Source of the DNA: CAZQGO01 sp964593065
Lineage (GTDB): Bacteria; Oederibacteriota; JAAXVQ01
Length of the DNA: 64,000 bases
Assembly (NCBI GenBank): GCA_964593065.1
Contig: CAZQGO010000011.1
Coordinates: forward strand, 24,965-88,964
Reading direction: 5' to 3'
Below are positions 16,042 through 24,293 of the stretch, in pieces. Numbering within the stretch: the stretch's first letter is position 1; every line of letters starts with the position of its first letter. The notes under the pieces are model-generated. The model had not been told where the DNA came from and did not search any database. It saw only the letters and a program-made list of their open reading frames with translations. The position numbers were made by a program, and so were the translations under genes.

Positions 16042-17252
16042 TTCAGGACCACCAACTTGCGCACGGGAAAAGTCTGCTGGAAGCCGTCCGCGCTCAACTT
16101 CACGCGGCAGAGGTACACGCCCGGCGCAACGGAGTCCACGGACCACTGCCGCAAACAGACCCCGGCGGCCGGCACCTCGCAGGCAAAGGAGGTTACCAGC
16201 TGATAAGCCGAATTGTAAATGGTGAATTCCGCGGTCCCGGCCCGCTCGGCTGCGAACTGGAAGGAAACCGGGCCCGTGCGGGCGGGATTGGGATATACCA
16301 CCAGACCCTCCGTTAACACGCCCGGCGCCGTGGCGAAGGGCGTGGGCGTTGCCGTCGGAATAAACGGCCTGGGCGTCCGGGTGGGCGTGACCGTGTAGGT
16401 CGGCGTCCACACGGGCGTGGGGGTGGAGGTGGGGGTGATGGTGGGGGTGACCGTGAAGGTGGCCGAATTCGTGGGCGTCGCGCTGGCCGAGGCGGTGGGC
16501 GTGGGCGTGGCAAGGTCCCAATACAGCAGCCAATTGATGGTCCGGCCAAACAGCTCGCGGCCGTTGCTCGTGAGATCGCTCCAGGTGGAGCTGGCGGTGG
16601 TGTTGTCCAGATAAATGAAGGCCCGCCGACCTTCCAGCACGTCGCCGTTGTAAACCGTGACGCCCGCCTCGCCCACGGTCAGCACGGCGTGGCTGTTGTT
16701 GTAGTAATCCACCACCAGGGTTTGCAGGTCTGGATCCAGTTCCTGCGTACCCCAGCCGCTGCCGTTCGTGTACGCGGACCAGACGCTATGCGTAGAACTC
16801 AGGATCTGCACGTTGCCGACAAAGGGGGTGGTGATGTAATGGCCGAGGCTGATCACGCCCCAGGTAAGGCTGTCGGCAAGCGTAAGGGCCGAGCCCACGA
16901 TATTGAAATCATAGTTCAGGTTGGGTTCCCAGCACAGGACCGAGGGCGTCACGTCTTTGTAATCGCCGCCGATGTTGGTCGAGCTTACGGTCGCGGAAAT
17001 GATGATGAGATTGAAGCCGGAGGCGTTGCCGGGAATATCCGAATTGTCATCTTCGGCCTGGACCAATTCGAAATCGCCGCGGTTCAATAAATAATTGTAC
17101 ACGGCCAGGTCGTCCGTATCCGTGGGTTGCCCGCCGGATACGCCGTCCACCACCATCTTGGCCCGGTAGCCGGCGAAGGCGGGAGCCGCCGCGGCCAGTA
17201 TTCCGATCAGGATGGCGGCCGAAAGGAAGACCCGTTTGCGTCCAGAATGCAT
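16038..17252 (-). CDS. Secreted ThuA/amidotransferase-fold protein with PT linker and YPNP C-terminal module
   Basis: The ATG at 17252 has GAGGG 6 nt upstream and opens a signal peptide ending near AAPAFAG (residues 22-28). Residues about 29-246 form a compact domain with alternating hydrophobic strands (FNLIIISATVSS, WGVISLGHYI, RRAFIYLDN) that resembles a ThuA-like class-I amidotransferase fold; this is tentative. Residues about 249-310 are a Thr/Pro/Ser linker. The last ~90 residues start with VVYPNPARTG and end APGVYLCRVKL...RKLVVLK, a C-terminal Ig-like module of the type used for sorting or anchoring in Bacteroidetes-like and candidate-phylum proteins. It is the third secreted gene of its operon and is coupled to mltG by overlap. 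Confidence 0.75.
   Translation of the reverse strand: MHSGRKRVFLSAAILIGILAAAAPAFAGYRAKMVVDGVSGGQPTDTDDLAVYNYLLNRGDFELVQAEDDNSDIPGNASGFNLIIISATVSSTNIGGDYKDVTPSVLCWEPNLNYDFNIVGSALTLADSLTWGVISLGHYITTPFVGNVQILSSTHSVWSAYTNGSGWGTQELDPDLQTLVVDYYNNSHAVLTVGEAGVTVYNGDVLEGRRAFIYLDNTTASSTWSDLTSNGRELFGRTINWLLYWDLATPTPTASASATPTNSATFTVTPTITPTSTPTPVWTPTYTVTPTRTPRPFIPTATPTPFATAPGVLTEGLVVYPNPARTGPVSFQFAAERAGTAEFTIYNSAYQLVTSFACEVPAAGVCLRQWSVDSVAPGVYLCRVKLSADGFQQTFPVRKLVVLK
16320..16512. repeat. Low-complexity DNA encoding the Thr/Pro linker
   Basis: The plus strand shows iterated GTGGGCGTG/GGGGGTGATGGTG units, the reverse complement of ACC/CCC/ACG codons. Two near-identical stretches lie in the next two genes (17635-17885 and 18800-18965). 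Confidence 0.8.
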
Positions 17253-17347
17253 GCCCAACCCTCGTTCCCTGTGTCTTGGTAGTTTTATACCACAGATGCG
17301 GGCGGGATACAATGCTGACGCGGGCTGAAGGCGCCTGCGGCGGGAAA

Positions 17348-18427
17348 CTACTTTTGAACCACCAGCTTGCATACGGGCAGAACCTGCCGCCCGCCGCCGG
17401 TTTCCAGCTCCAGGCGGAACAGGTACACGCCGGGGGCCAGGCGCTGGATGTCCCAGGCCTCGACGCGCGGCCCGGCGGCCGGCACGGAGCGGGTGAAGGA
17501 TTCCACCAGCTGATAGGCGGCATTGTAGACCGCGAACCTGGCGGTCCCCGGACCCGCGGCGAGAAAGCCCAGCGATACCGCGGGACCGGAGGCCGGGTTG
17601 GGAAAAACCAGCAGGCGGCCCGGAACAATCGGCGCGGACGGCCGGGCCGTGGCGGTCGGCGTGGCCGAGGCCGTTGGCCGGGGACTCGACGTGGGCGTGG
17701 CCGAGGCGCTGCGCGTCGGCGTCAGAGTGACGGTCCAGGGCGGCGTGGCCGTGCAGGTCGCGGAAACACTGGCCGTGGGGGTGGCGGTCGGCGTACGGGT
17801 GGGCGTCACGGTACGGGTAAGAGTGCGTGTGATGCTGGACGTGAACGTGGGTGTGGCCGAAGGCGTCGGGGTGGGCGTGATCAGGGTGGCGTACATGGAA
17901 TAACGGTAGGCCCCCTGGAAATCCGGCGTGGAGTCCGGATAAAGTATGGCGGGAAAAACGTTCCAAGCGAAACTGGCCCAATACAAAGTCCGCTGGGGAT
18001 GAAGATCGCTGAAAGCCCTGGTATTGAGGGTGTCCGTGGAGTCGCTGACCTGGTAGGCCAGCCAATAGTCACGGCCTCCGGCCACGGTGGTCTGCGGAAT
18101 GGCAAACGTCACCCAGCCCAGGGCCGTCGCGACCGGCGAGCTCTCCGCCAGGAGGGTTCCGGGCAGGCTGTTGCCCCCGGGAGTCAGGGTATTGTCATAC
18201 AACGCCACGCGCATGCTGCCCACAGCCGGGTTCACGTAAACCAGGATGCGGTTCACGTCTCCGTCCTCGCCCGCGCTGTAGCGGCAGACCGTGAGGCGAT
18301 TATAGTTACTCACTCCGAGGATGCCGCCGGTGTTGGTTTCGCCGAACGTCGCAGCCCAGGCAGGGGGTGTTCCCAGCAAGCAGGCCGACAGCAGCAGCCA
18401 CAAGCGGGCCGGATGGTTTCGCTTCAC
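17348..18427 (-). CDS. Secreted jelly-roll (choice-of-anchor R-like) protein with PT linker
   Basis: The GTG at 18427 is chosen because GAGGAAA lies 7 nt upstream and a signal peptide follows (core LWLLLSACLLGTPPAWA, residues 9-25). Residues about 26-183 look like a carbohydrate-binding-type beta sandwich of the choice-of-anchor R kind (VGSMRVALYDN, SLPGTLLAESSP, LGWVTFAIPQTTVAGGRDYWLAY). A Thr/Pro linker spans about 184-268, then a C-terminal module beginning LLVFPNPASG and ending APGVYLFRLEL...CKLVVQK, closely similar to that of the next gene. The 359-aa protein is probably exported and displayed; the ligand is unknown. It lies between a subtilase gene and the ThuA-like gene. Confidence 0.7.
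   Translation of the reverse strand: MKRNHPARLWLLLSACLLGTPPAWAATFGETNTGGILGVSNYNRLTVCRYSAGEDGDVNRILVYVNPAVGSMRVALYDNTLTPGGNSLPGTLLAESSPVATALGWVTFAIPQTTVAGGRDYWLAYQVSDSTDTLNTRAFSDLHPQRTLYWASFAWNVFPAILYPDSTPDFQGAYRYSMYATLITPTPTPSATPTFTSSITRTLTRTVTPTRTPTATPTASVSATCTATPPWTVTLTPTRSASATPTSSPRPTASATPTATARPSAPIVPGRLLVFPNPASGPAVSLGFLAAGPGTARFAVYNAAYQLVESFTRSVPAAGPRVEAWDIQRLAPGVYLFRLELETGGGRQVLPVCKLVVQK
17635..17885. repeat. Low-complexity DNA encoding the Thr/Pro linker
   Basis: Iterated GTGGGCGT/GTCGGCGT units on the plus strand encode the linker on the minus strand. They share words with the repeats at 16320-16512 and 18800-18965. Confidence 0.8.
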
Positions 18428-18512
18428 GCCGGATTTCCTCACAGTAAAAATTTGGACGACATCTGTTCTCGCGCCGAAAACCGCCGGCAACCGGCCGGGA
18501 GGCGGACCGCGG

Positions 18513-20369
18513 TCATTCAACGATCGCGATGCGTTTGGTCAGGGTGCGGGAACCCTGGCTGTCCTCCACCCGCAATTTCAGAAAATATACACCGGGACCC
18601 AGGGTGGAGGTGTCCAGATCGGTCATGGCCAGCTGGCCGAGCGGCGCGGGCACGTGCTCCACCTGCAGCACGCGCTCGCCCGCGACATTGTACACTTCCG
18701 CGACCACGCGCCCGGCCCCGGCCAGGCGGTACGCTAAGCGCACGCGTTGCCGGCCGGGCTGGGGATAGGCAATGACTTCATCGGCGCCTAAGGCCAGGGG
18801 CGTCAGGGTGACGGTGATGGTGGGCGTGGTCGTGATGCTGGGCGTGGGGGTGATGGTCGGCGTCGGGGTGATGGTCGGGCTGCGGGTGTAGGTGGCCGAA
18901 ATCGTGGCCGTGGCCGAGATGGTGGGCGTATGGGTGAACGTGGGCGTGACGGTCGGGGTGTGGTACCCGCGCAAGGTGTAATCCACGTTGATTTCCCCCG
19001 CACCCACCAGGTTGGCGCCTTGGGTGGGGTGGATCAGCAGGCAATGGCTGGTAATCAGCGTGCGCAAATCACTGACCGTGCGGCCCGGATTCTGCAGCCA
19101 CAGCAGGGCCGCCAAGGCGCTGACCTGGGGCGCGGAAAAAGACGTTCCGTCCACCGCGGTATAGGTGTTGCCCATGGCCGTGCAGGTGACGCCGAAGTCC
19201 CGGGGAAATCCGGCCACGTATTCATACAGGGCGCCCCCCGGCGCTACGCAGTCAATGATGCCTGTCCCTGGGTACGCACCATCATAATTGGAATAGATGG
19301 TGACCCAATCGTCCGCATCCGTGGCGCCCACGCACATGACATTGGAATACACGGCCGGGAAAAAGGGATTGTTCTGCAGATTGAGATTGTCGTTGCCGGC
19401 CGCGGCCACCAGCAGGCAGCCCTGGCTCGCGGCGTAATTGCAGGCGTTCTGCAGGGCGCTGGAGGGGGCGTAGGTTCCCAGGCTTAAGTTGATCACGTCC
19501 GCGCCGTTGTTGGCCGCCCAGGTAATGCCGTCCGCCACCTGCGTGATGGGGCCTGAGCCCAAACCGTTGAGCACCTTGACCGGCATGACCTTGACCTCCG
19601 TGCGGAAGGCCGTGCCGGCGATGCCAATGGTGTTGTTGGTGTTGGCCGCGATGAGGCCGGCCACGTGCGTGCCGTGCCCGCCGTCCGCGGCATTGTCGTC
19701 GTTGGCGCTGGCCGTGTAGGTGACGGCCGAGTAGCCGGCCACCAAGCGGCCGGAAAACTCCGGGTGCCCCAGGGACACGCCGGTGTCCACCACCGCCACG
19801 ATGATGTTGCTGCCGCCAAAAAGATGGCCGCCGTTGATGGCCTCGTCGCCGTAGGTGCGGTCGAGCCACCACAGCGTGTGGCCGTCGTTGTAGTACGCGT
19901 CGTTCGGATTCGCGTGCGCGGTATAGGTCGTGGACAGGGGTGGCAGGGGTGCGGCGGCGGCATAGGCCATGGCATTGGGTTCCACGGCCGCCACCAGGAC
20001 ATTGTCCTGGAAGGACTTCACGGCAGACTCCACGCTCTGCCCCGCGGGCAGAAGCAGGGCCTGCCACCCGAACACCGGCCGCCCCAGGGGCCGCGTGCCG
20101 AAGCGGGAGTGGAAAACCGCGACGGCCTGCTCGCGCGTCGCGGCCGCGGCGCGCATCTGCGCGTTGAAGTTCTGCAAATCGCGGTCCGTGAAATTTTCCC
20201 GGAATTGGACCGCCACCTGGCCCGGCGCGTACACCGGCGGGTTGGGCCCGTAGCGGTGCTGGGGAGAATACGGGGGAATTCCGGTCTTGTCCGGCCGCGC
20301 GGCCCAGGCCGGGACCGCGGCCAGCAGCAGCACAACCAGGCAGAACCCGCGCAGCACGGGTTTGCGCAT
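18513..20369 (-). CDS. Secreted subtilisin-like serine protease (S8) with PT linker and C-terminal module
   Basis: The 618-aa protein has a signal peptide (GFCLVVLLLAAVPAWA, residues 8-23), a prodomain of the fervidolysin type (VAVQFRENF..., about 50-135) and a subtilase domain (about 160-465). The catalytic triad is visible: Asp in AVVDTGVSLGHPEF, His in GGHGTHVAG and Ser in GTSFSAPQVSA; the oxyanion Asn is in VAAAGND. A Thr/Pro linker covers about 470-525, followed by an 84-residue C-terminal module starting YPQPG with LGPGVYFLKL. It heads the operon running to csaB, with GAGGTG before the ATG and a clear promoter upstream. It probably matures or degrades surface proteins; the target is unknown. 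Confidence 0.9.
   Translation of the reverse strand: MRKPVLRGFCLVVLLLAAVPAWAARPDKTGIPPYSPQHRYGPNPPVYAPGQVAVQFRENFTDRDLQNFNAQMRAAAATREQAVAVFHSRFGTRPLGRPVFGWQALLLPAGQSVESAVKSFQDNVLVAAVEPNAMAYAAAAPLPPLSTTYTAHANPNDAYYNDGHTLWWLDRTYGDEAINGGHLFGGSNIIVAVVDTGVSLGHPEFSGRLVAGYSAVTYTASANDDNAADGGHGTHVAGLIAANTNNTIGIAGTAFRTEVKVMPVKVLNGLGSGPITQVADGITWAANNGADVINLSLGTYAPSSALQNACNYAASQGCLLVAAAGNDNLNLQNNPFFPAVYSNVMCVGATDADDWVTIYSNYDGAYPGTGIIDCVAPGGALYEYVAGFPRDFGVTCTAMGNTYTAVDGTSFSAPQVSALAALLWLQNPGRTVSDLRTLITSHCLLIHPTQGANLVGAGEINVDYTLRGYHTPTVTPTFTHTPTISATATISATYTRSPTITPTPTITPTPSITTTPTITVTLTPLALGADEVIAYPQPGRQRVRLAYRLAGAGRVVAEVYNVAGERVLQVEHVPAPLGQLAMTDLDTSTLGPGVYFLKLRVEDSQGSRTLTKRIAIVE
18800..18965. repeat. Low-complexity DNA encoding the Thr/Pro linker
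   Basis: Iterated GGGCGTG/GGGGTGATGGTCGG units on the plus strand, encoding the subtilase linker on the minus strand. This is the third such tract in three consecutive genes. Confidence 0.8.
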
Positions 20370-20410
20370 TTCGTCACCTCGGGGAAAATGACCTGGGGAA
20401 TTTCCTCCCT

Positions 20411-20439
20411 AGTATAACAACGCCCTGATGGCTGCGCAA
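20411..20439 (-). promoter_or_regulatory. Sigma70-type promoter for the subtilase-to-csaB operon
   Basis: On the minus strand TTGCGC (20434-20439) and TATACT (20411-20416) are 17 nt apart. The predicted start lies about 35 nt before the subtilase ATG. Confidence 0.6.
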
Positions 20440-20518
20440 GCACTACCGCCTGTGCGCGCCCCGCGCATTTTCTCCGGGCGGGCGCAGCTTCCGCCCGCCG
20501 GAAAAGGCCTGTTTTCTA

Positions 20519-20548
20519 TTTACAAACCCGGCGGGGCGCCTATATAAT
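20519..20548 (+). promoter_or_regulatory. Sigma70-type promoter for the DUF4870-like gene and GT2 gene
   Basis: TTTACA (20519-20524) and a perfect TATAAT (20543-20548) are separated by 18 nt; the start would fall about 35 nt before the ATG at 20591. It is divergent from the subtilase promoter. Confidence 0.7.
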
Positions 20549-20590
20549 GTGCGCACGAGAAAGTCCTTGGCACCGGAAAGGATGATCCGC

Positions 20591-20947
20591 ATGCACCGCT
20601 CCTGGAGACACACGGACGTGGAACTTGGACCGACGAAAACCGGCTTGGATCCCACGGTCGCGGGGGCCCTGGCCTACCTCCTGGGGTTCGTGACCGGCAT
20701 CCTGTTTTACATCGTGGAGAAGGACAACCCCTTCGTGCGCTTCCACGCCCTGCAATCCACCATTCTGTTCGGCGCCCTGTTCGTGGTCATGATGTTTTTC
20801 GGCCTGATTCCCATTCTCGGGTTCCTGGTCAACTTCCTGCTGGGACTGTGCGCCTTCGCGGCCTGGCTGTTCCTGATGGTCAAGGCCTCCCAGGGCGTGG
20901 CCTTCAAACTGCCGGTCATCGGCGACATCGTCGAGCGCAACATTTAA
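20591..20947 (+). CDS. DUF4870/Tic20-like small membrane protein
   Basis: The 118-aa product carries GLDPTVAGALAYLLGFVTG and YIVEKDNPFVRFHALQS, the pattern of DUF4870-type proteins, with about three membrane helices (residues 20-38, 54-72, 76-98). The ATG at 20591 is preferred to the one at 20582 because GGAAAGG lies 9 nt upstream of it, whereas it directly abuts the earlier one. The function of the family is not established. The GT2 gene starts 11 nt downstream on the same strand, so the pair is probably cotranscribed from the promoter at 20519-20548. Confidence 0.85.
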   Translation: MHRSWRHTDVELGPTKTGLDPTVAGALAYLLGFVTGILFYIVEKDNPFVRFHALQSTILFGALFVVMMFFGLIPILGFLVNFLLGLCAFAAWLFLMVKASQGVAFKLPVIGDIVERNI

Positions 20948-20958
20948 ACCCGGGCCCC

Positions 20959-21708
20959 ATGGTCAACGGCAAACGCGTCGCGGTGGTGCTTCCGGCCTTC
21001 AACGCGGCGCAGACGCTGGAGGCCACCTACCGCGAAATCCCCCATGACGTGGTGGACGAGCTCCTGCTCGTGGACGACCACAGCCGCGACGACACCCCCG
21101 CCCTGGCCCAGGCCCTGCACATCGAGACCTACCTTCATCCCTCCAACCAGGGCTACGGCGCCAACCAGAAAACCTGCTACCGCCAGGTCTTAAGAAAACC
21201 CGTGGACATCGTGGTCATGCTGCACCCGGATTACCAGTACACGCCCAAGCTGCTCCGGGCCATGTGCGCCATGATCGCGGAGGACGTATACGACGTGGTC
21301 ATCGGGTCGCGGATTTTGGCGGGCGGGGCGCTGTCCGGCGGCATGCCGTTCTACAAGTACGTCAGCAACCGCTTCCTCACCCTGCTGGAGAACCTGCTGC
21401 TGGGCGCCAAGCTTTCGGAATACCACACGGGCTACCGCGCCTATCGGCGGGAGGTGCTGGAGAAAATTCCCTTCGACCGCTTCTCCAACGACTTCATCTT
21501 CGACAACCAGTTCTTGATCGAGGTGATCCAGCAGGGCTGGCGCATCGGCGAACTCTCCTGCCCCACCAAGTATTTCGAGGCAGCCTCGTCCATCAACTTC
21601 GGCCGCAGCGTGCGCTACGGCCTGCTCTGTTTATGGTACGCCTTGCTGGCCAGTTTCCGGCTCCTGCCCCGCCGCCTCGCCCGGCTGTTCGGCCGGAAAA
21701 ACACCTAG
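20959..21708 (+). CDS. Family 2 glycosyltransferase (dolichol-phosphate mannosyltransferase-like)
   Basis: The 249-aa protein has a GT-A fold: VAVVLPAFNAAQTLEATYRE at the N-terminus, nucleotide-binding LLLVDDHSRDDT, SNQGYGANQKTCY, a DPDYQ-type metal site read here as MLHPDYQYTP, GSRILAGGALSGGMPFYK and a C-terminal amphipathic/hydrophobic stretch (LLCLWYALLASF). It most resembles single-domain enzymes that use a lipid-phosphate acceptor or transfer to polysaccharide precursors at the inner membrane. The donor and acceptor cannot be read from the sequence. It converges on ruvX. Confidence 0.87.
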   Translation: MVNGKRVAVVLPAFNAAQTLEATYREIPHDVVDELLLVDDHSRDDTPALAQALHIETYLHPSNQGYGANQKTCYRQVLRKPVDIVVMLHPDYQYTPKLLRAMCAMIAEDVYDVVIGSRILAGGALSGGMPFYKYVSNRFLTLLENLLLGAKLSEYHTGYRAYRREVLEKIPFDRFSNDFIFDNQFLIEVIQQGWRIGELSCPTKYFEAASSINFGRSVRYGLLCLWYALLASFRLLPRRLARLFGRKNT

Positions 21709-21762
21709 CCGCGATTCCCTGTCCCGATCCAGCCAGCCTTCGCCCGGCCTGAAGGGCAACGC

Positions 21763-22197
21763 TTACGGGTTGCGTCCTCCACTCCGCTCCCGGTCCAGCC
21801 AGGTCTGCAGAATGAGCGCCGCGGCCAGCTTGTCGGTCACGCGCCGCTTCTTGGCGCCGGACATGCCGGTCTGGGCCAGGACGCGCTGGACCGCCACGGT
21901 GGTCAGGCGTTCATCCATGTACGCCACCGGCACGCCGGTGCGCGCCTGCAGGCGCGTCCCGAAGTCCCGCGCCGCCAAGGCCTTCTCCCCCTCGCTGCCG
22001 TTCATGTTGCGCGGCAGGCCCAGCACCACCCGGGCGACGTGTTGCGCGCGCATGATCTCCGCCAGTTCGTCCAGGGTGCGCTCGCCGCGGTTGGCCACCA
22101 TTCCCAGCGGCTGGGCCGTCAGGCCCAGCTCATCCGACAAGGCCAGGCCGATGCGCCGCTGGCCGTGATCCAGACCCAGGATCCGCCCCGCGGTCAT
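21763..22197 (-). CDS. ruvX: RuvX/YqgF, putative pre-16S rRNA nuclease
   Basis: The 144-aa product matches the YqgF family with an RNase H-like fold: ILGLDHGQRRIGLALSD carries the first catalytic Asp, VVLGLPRNMNGSEGEKA the middle motif and VAYMDERLTT the Glu; TDKLAAALILQTWLD holds the last Asp. The family processes the 5' end of 16S rRNA and has been linked to recombination. The ATG shares one base with the ubiB-like stop (TGATG), so translation is coupled. Its usual neighbour alaS is only two genes upstream. Confidence 0.93.
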   Translation of the reverse strand: MTAGRILGLDHGQRRIGLALSDELGLTAQPLGMVANRGERTLDELAEIMRAQHVARVVLGLPRNMNGSEGEKALAARDFGTRLQARTGVPVAYMDERLTTVAVQRVLAQTGMSGAKKRRVTDKLAAALILQTWLDRERSGGRNP

Positions 22198-23873
22198 CAC
22201 CGCAGGCGCCCGGAACGCAGGATCTGCACGATCAGCCACAGGCCGAAGATGCCGGCCAGCACGAATCCGACCAGGCCGATGACCGAGATGTCGCCCCACA
22301 GGGGTTTTAGGCGGGAAAACAGCAACAGGGAGGAGCCCACGATCAGGGCGGCCACGATCAGGGCGAAGGACAGGCGGTTGCTGGCCCGGTCCAGGCTGAG
22401 GCGCAGGCCCTCCAGGCCCTGGTGCTGGAATTCGATTTTGAGCTTGCCGGTCTGCAGTTTGCGCAGCAGGTCCTGGAGTTGCGCGGGCAGGCCCAGCAGG
22501 AACCGCTCCAGTTTTTTAAACTGCCGGGCCAGGGTCTGGGCCACGCGGCGGGGGGCATAGCGCTGCCGCAGAATTTGCTCGGCCAAGGGCCGGGCCGCGG
22601 ACACCAGGTTGAGCTTGGGATCCAGGTCCCGGGCCAGGGCCTCGGCGCCCAGGAAGGTCTTGGCCAGGACCACGAAATCCTTGGGCAGGCGGATGCGGTG
22701 CTTGCTGGAGAGGGCAATCAGCTCCTGGAGGGATTCCCCGAAGGAAATCTTGTCCACGGGCAGGTCGTACAGGGGTTCGAAAAAGACCGTGACGTCCCGC
22801 AGGAGTTCGCGGTGGTCGAGCTCGGCCTCGGTCGTGCCCAGGCCTAAGTACGCGTCCACCAAGGCCTCGGTGTCCTGGTGGATGAGCCCCAAGAGCATGT
22901 CCGAGAAAGCCACGACGGTTTCCTGGTCCAGGCGCCCCACCTGGCCCGCGTCCAAAAAGACGATGCGCTGCCGGGAATCCACCAGGAGATTCCCGGGATG
23001 GGGATCCGCGTGGAAAAAACGGTCTTCCAGGGCCATCAGGACGTAGCCCCGCAACAACTGCCGGGCCAGCTTTTGTTTGACGGGGGTGGCGCGCGTGCGT
23101 GTGTAGGCCGCCAGCTTCTGCCCCCGGATGTATTCCTGGATCAGGCAGCGGGAGGTGGATTGTTCCAAAAAGACGACCGGAAAGTAAAACTCCGGACGCC
23201 GCGCGAAATGGCGCCGGAAGCGTTCCAGGTGCCGGGCCTCGTTTAAAAAATCAAGTTCCGCCTGCAGCAGGGCATCAAATTCATCGATGAACTCCACCGG
23301 GTGGCGCGGCAGGTCCTCGCCGCTTAATTTCTCCCAGGCCCGGGCGATGACCCGCAGGATTTCCAGGTCCGCCTCGATGATCTTGCGCAGTCCGGGGCGC
23401 TGGACCTTGACGGCCACCTGGCGCCCGTTTTTCAGGGTCGCCCGGTGCACCTGCGCGATGGACGCGGCCGCGATGGGTTCCGGATCGAAGGCGCGGAAGA
23501 AACTCCCGGGCTTTTGTCCCAGCTCCTCGGTCAGAACGCGCTCCACTTCCTCGCGCCCGACCGGGGGCACCCGGTCCTGGAGCTTGGACAATTCGCGGAC
23601 GTAAGCCGGCGGCAGCAGGTCCGGGCGCAGGGAGAGGGCCTGGCCGAGCTTGATGAACGTGGGCCCCAGCTCTTCGCACATTTTCCGCGCCCGCTCGGGC
23701 ATGGAGATCCGGTGCTCCCGGCGCAGGGGGGCGCGCTGCCGGTGCGGCAGGTAGCGGCTGAAATGCAGGCGATCGACGAGGAACTCGAAGCCGTGCTTGA
23801 CGAACACCTGCAGGATTTCCCGCAGGCGGTTCAGGTCCTGGATGGTGCCTCCGAGACGCGTGAGGTGCACCAT
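22197..23873 (-). CDS. ABC1/UbiB-family atypical kinase
   Basis: The 558-aa protein shows the UbiB fold: LGPTFIKLGQALSLRPDLLP contains the KxGQ motif, AAASIAQVHRA the Ala-rich loop, VAVKVQRPG the ATP-binding Lys, FFHADPHPGNL the catalytic loop and VFLDAGQVG the metal-binding Asp. Two membrane helices lie at the C-terminus (about 500-520 and 530-553). Family members support quinone or isoprenoid-lipid metabolism through ATPase activity; no quinone gene is nearby, so the pathway here is open. It follows a phasin-like gene by 6 nt and overlaps ruvX. Confidence 0.88.
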   Translation of the reverse strand: MVHLTRLGGTIQDLNRLREILQVFVKHGFEFLVDRLHFSRYLPHRQRAPLRREHRISMPERARKMCEELGPTFIKLGQALSLRPDLLPPAYVRELSKLQDRVPPVGREEVERVLTEELGQKPGSFFRAFDPEPIAAASIAQVHRATLKNGRQVAVKVQRPGLRKIIEADLEILRVIARAWEKLSGEDLPRHPVEFIDEFDALLQAELDFLNEARHLERFRRHFARRPEFYFPVVFLEQSTSRCLIQEYIRGQKLAAYTRTRATPVKQKLARQLLRGYVLMALEDRFFHADPHPGNLLVDSRQRIVFLDAGQVGRLDQETVVAFSDMLLGLIHQDTEALVDAYLGLGTTEAELDHRELLRDVTVFFEPLYDLPVDKISFGESLQELIALSSKHRIRLPKDFVVLAKTFLGAEALARDLDPKLNLVSAARPLAEQILRQRYAPRRVAQTLARQFKKLERFLLGLPAQLQDLLRKLQTGKLKIEFQHQGLEGLRLSLDRASNRLSFALIVAALIVGSSLLLFSRLKPLWGDISVIGLVGFVLAGIFGLWLIVQILRSGRLR

Positions 23874-23879
23874 GGAAAT

Positions 23880-24239
23880 TTACCGGGCGCGGGCGCGCTT
23901 GGCTCCCCGGGACCCCGCGGCGCGGCCGCCCTTGGCGGCCTGGCGCTGGGCCGCCAGTTTTTTCTCCAGTTCCTGCACGCGGCGCTCCATCTTGCGCAGC
24001 TGCGCCAGTGTGGCCACGTTCAGCTTCTGGTAGGCCTGGTTGACGTGCCGGTTCATTTCCTGCTCGGTGTTCCTTTTCAGGTCCGACGCCTTTTTCATCA
24101 TCTCGTCCACCAGCTGGCGGCCTTCGCGCTCGCGGATTTTCCCCTGCTTGATGAGCTGGGTCACGATCTCCTGGGCCCGCTCCCGGGAGAGGCTCAAGGC
24201 CCCGACCCCGGCTAAAAAGATGTTTTTCAACATGTCCAT
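23880..24239 (-). CDS. Phasin/PhaF-like coiled-coil protein
   Basis: The 119-aa protein is largely helical. The N-terminus (MLKNIFLAGVGALSLSRERA) and the following QEIVTQLIKQGKIREREGRQLVDEM match the granule-associated phasin/PhaF-like family often found beside UbiB proteins. Residues about 75-100 form a short coiled coil (MERRVQELEKKLAAQR) and the tail is basic (RGAKRARAR). No polyhydroxyalkanoate synthase is visible, so a membrane- or lipid-associated role next to UbiB is at least as likely as granule binding. It lies 54 nt after alaS and 6 nt before ubiB. Confidence 0.7.
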   Translation of the reverse strand: MDMLKNIFLAGVGALSLSRERAQEIVTQLIKQGKIREREGRQLVDEMMKKASDLKRNTEQEMNRHVNQAYQKLNVATLAQLRKMERRVQELEKKLAAQRQAAKGGRAAGSRGAKRARAR

Positions 24240-24293
24240 GCCGATGCCCTCCTCTTTGATGTTGATGGTGCCACTCTCGCGGCTCGGCGGTCC

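Noticed and set aside
16320..18965. CRISPR or tandem-repeat array
   Set aside because: The repeats are irregular, lack spacers and encode Thr/Pro linkers in frame.
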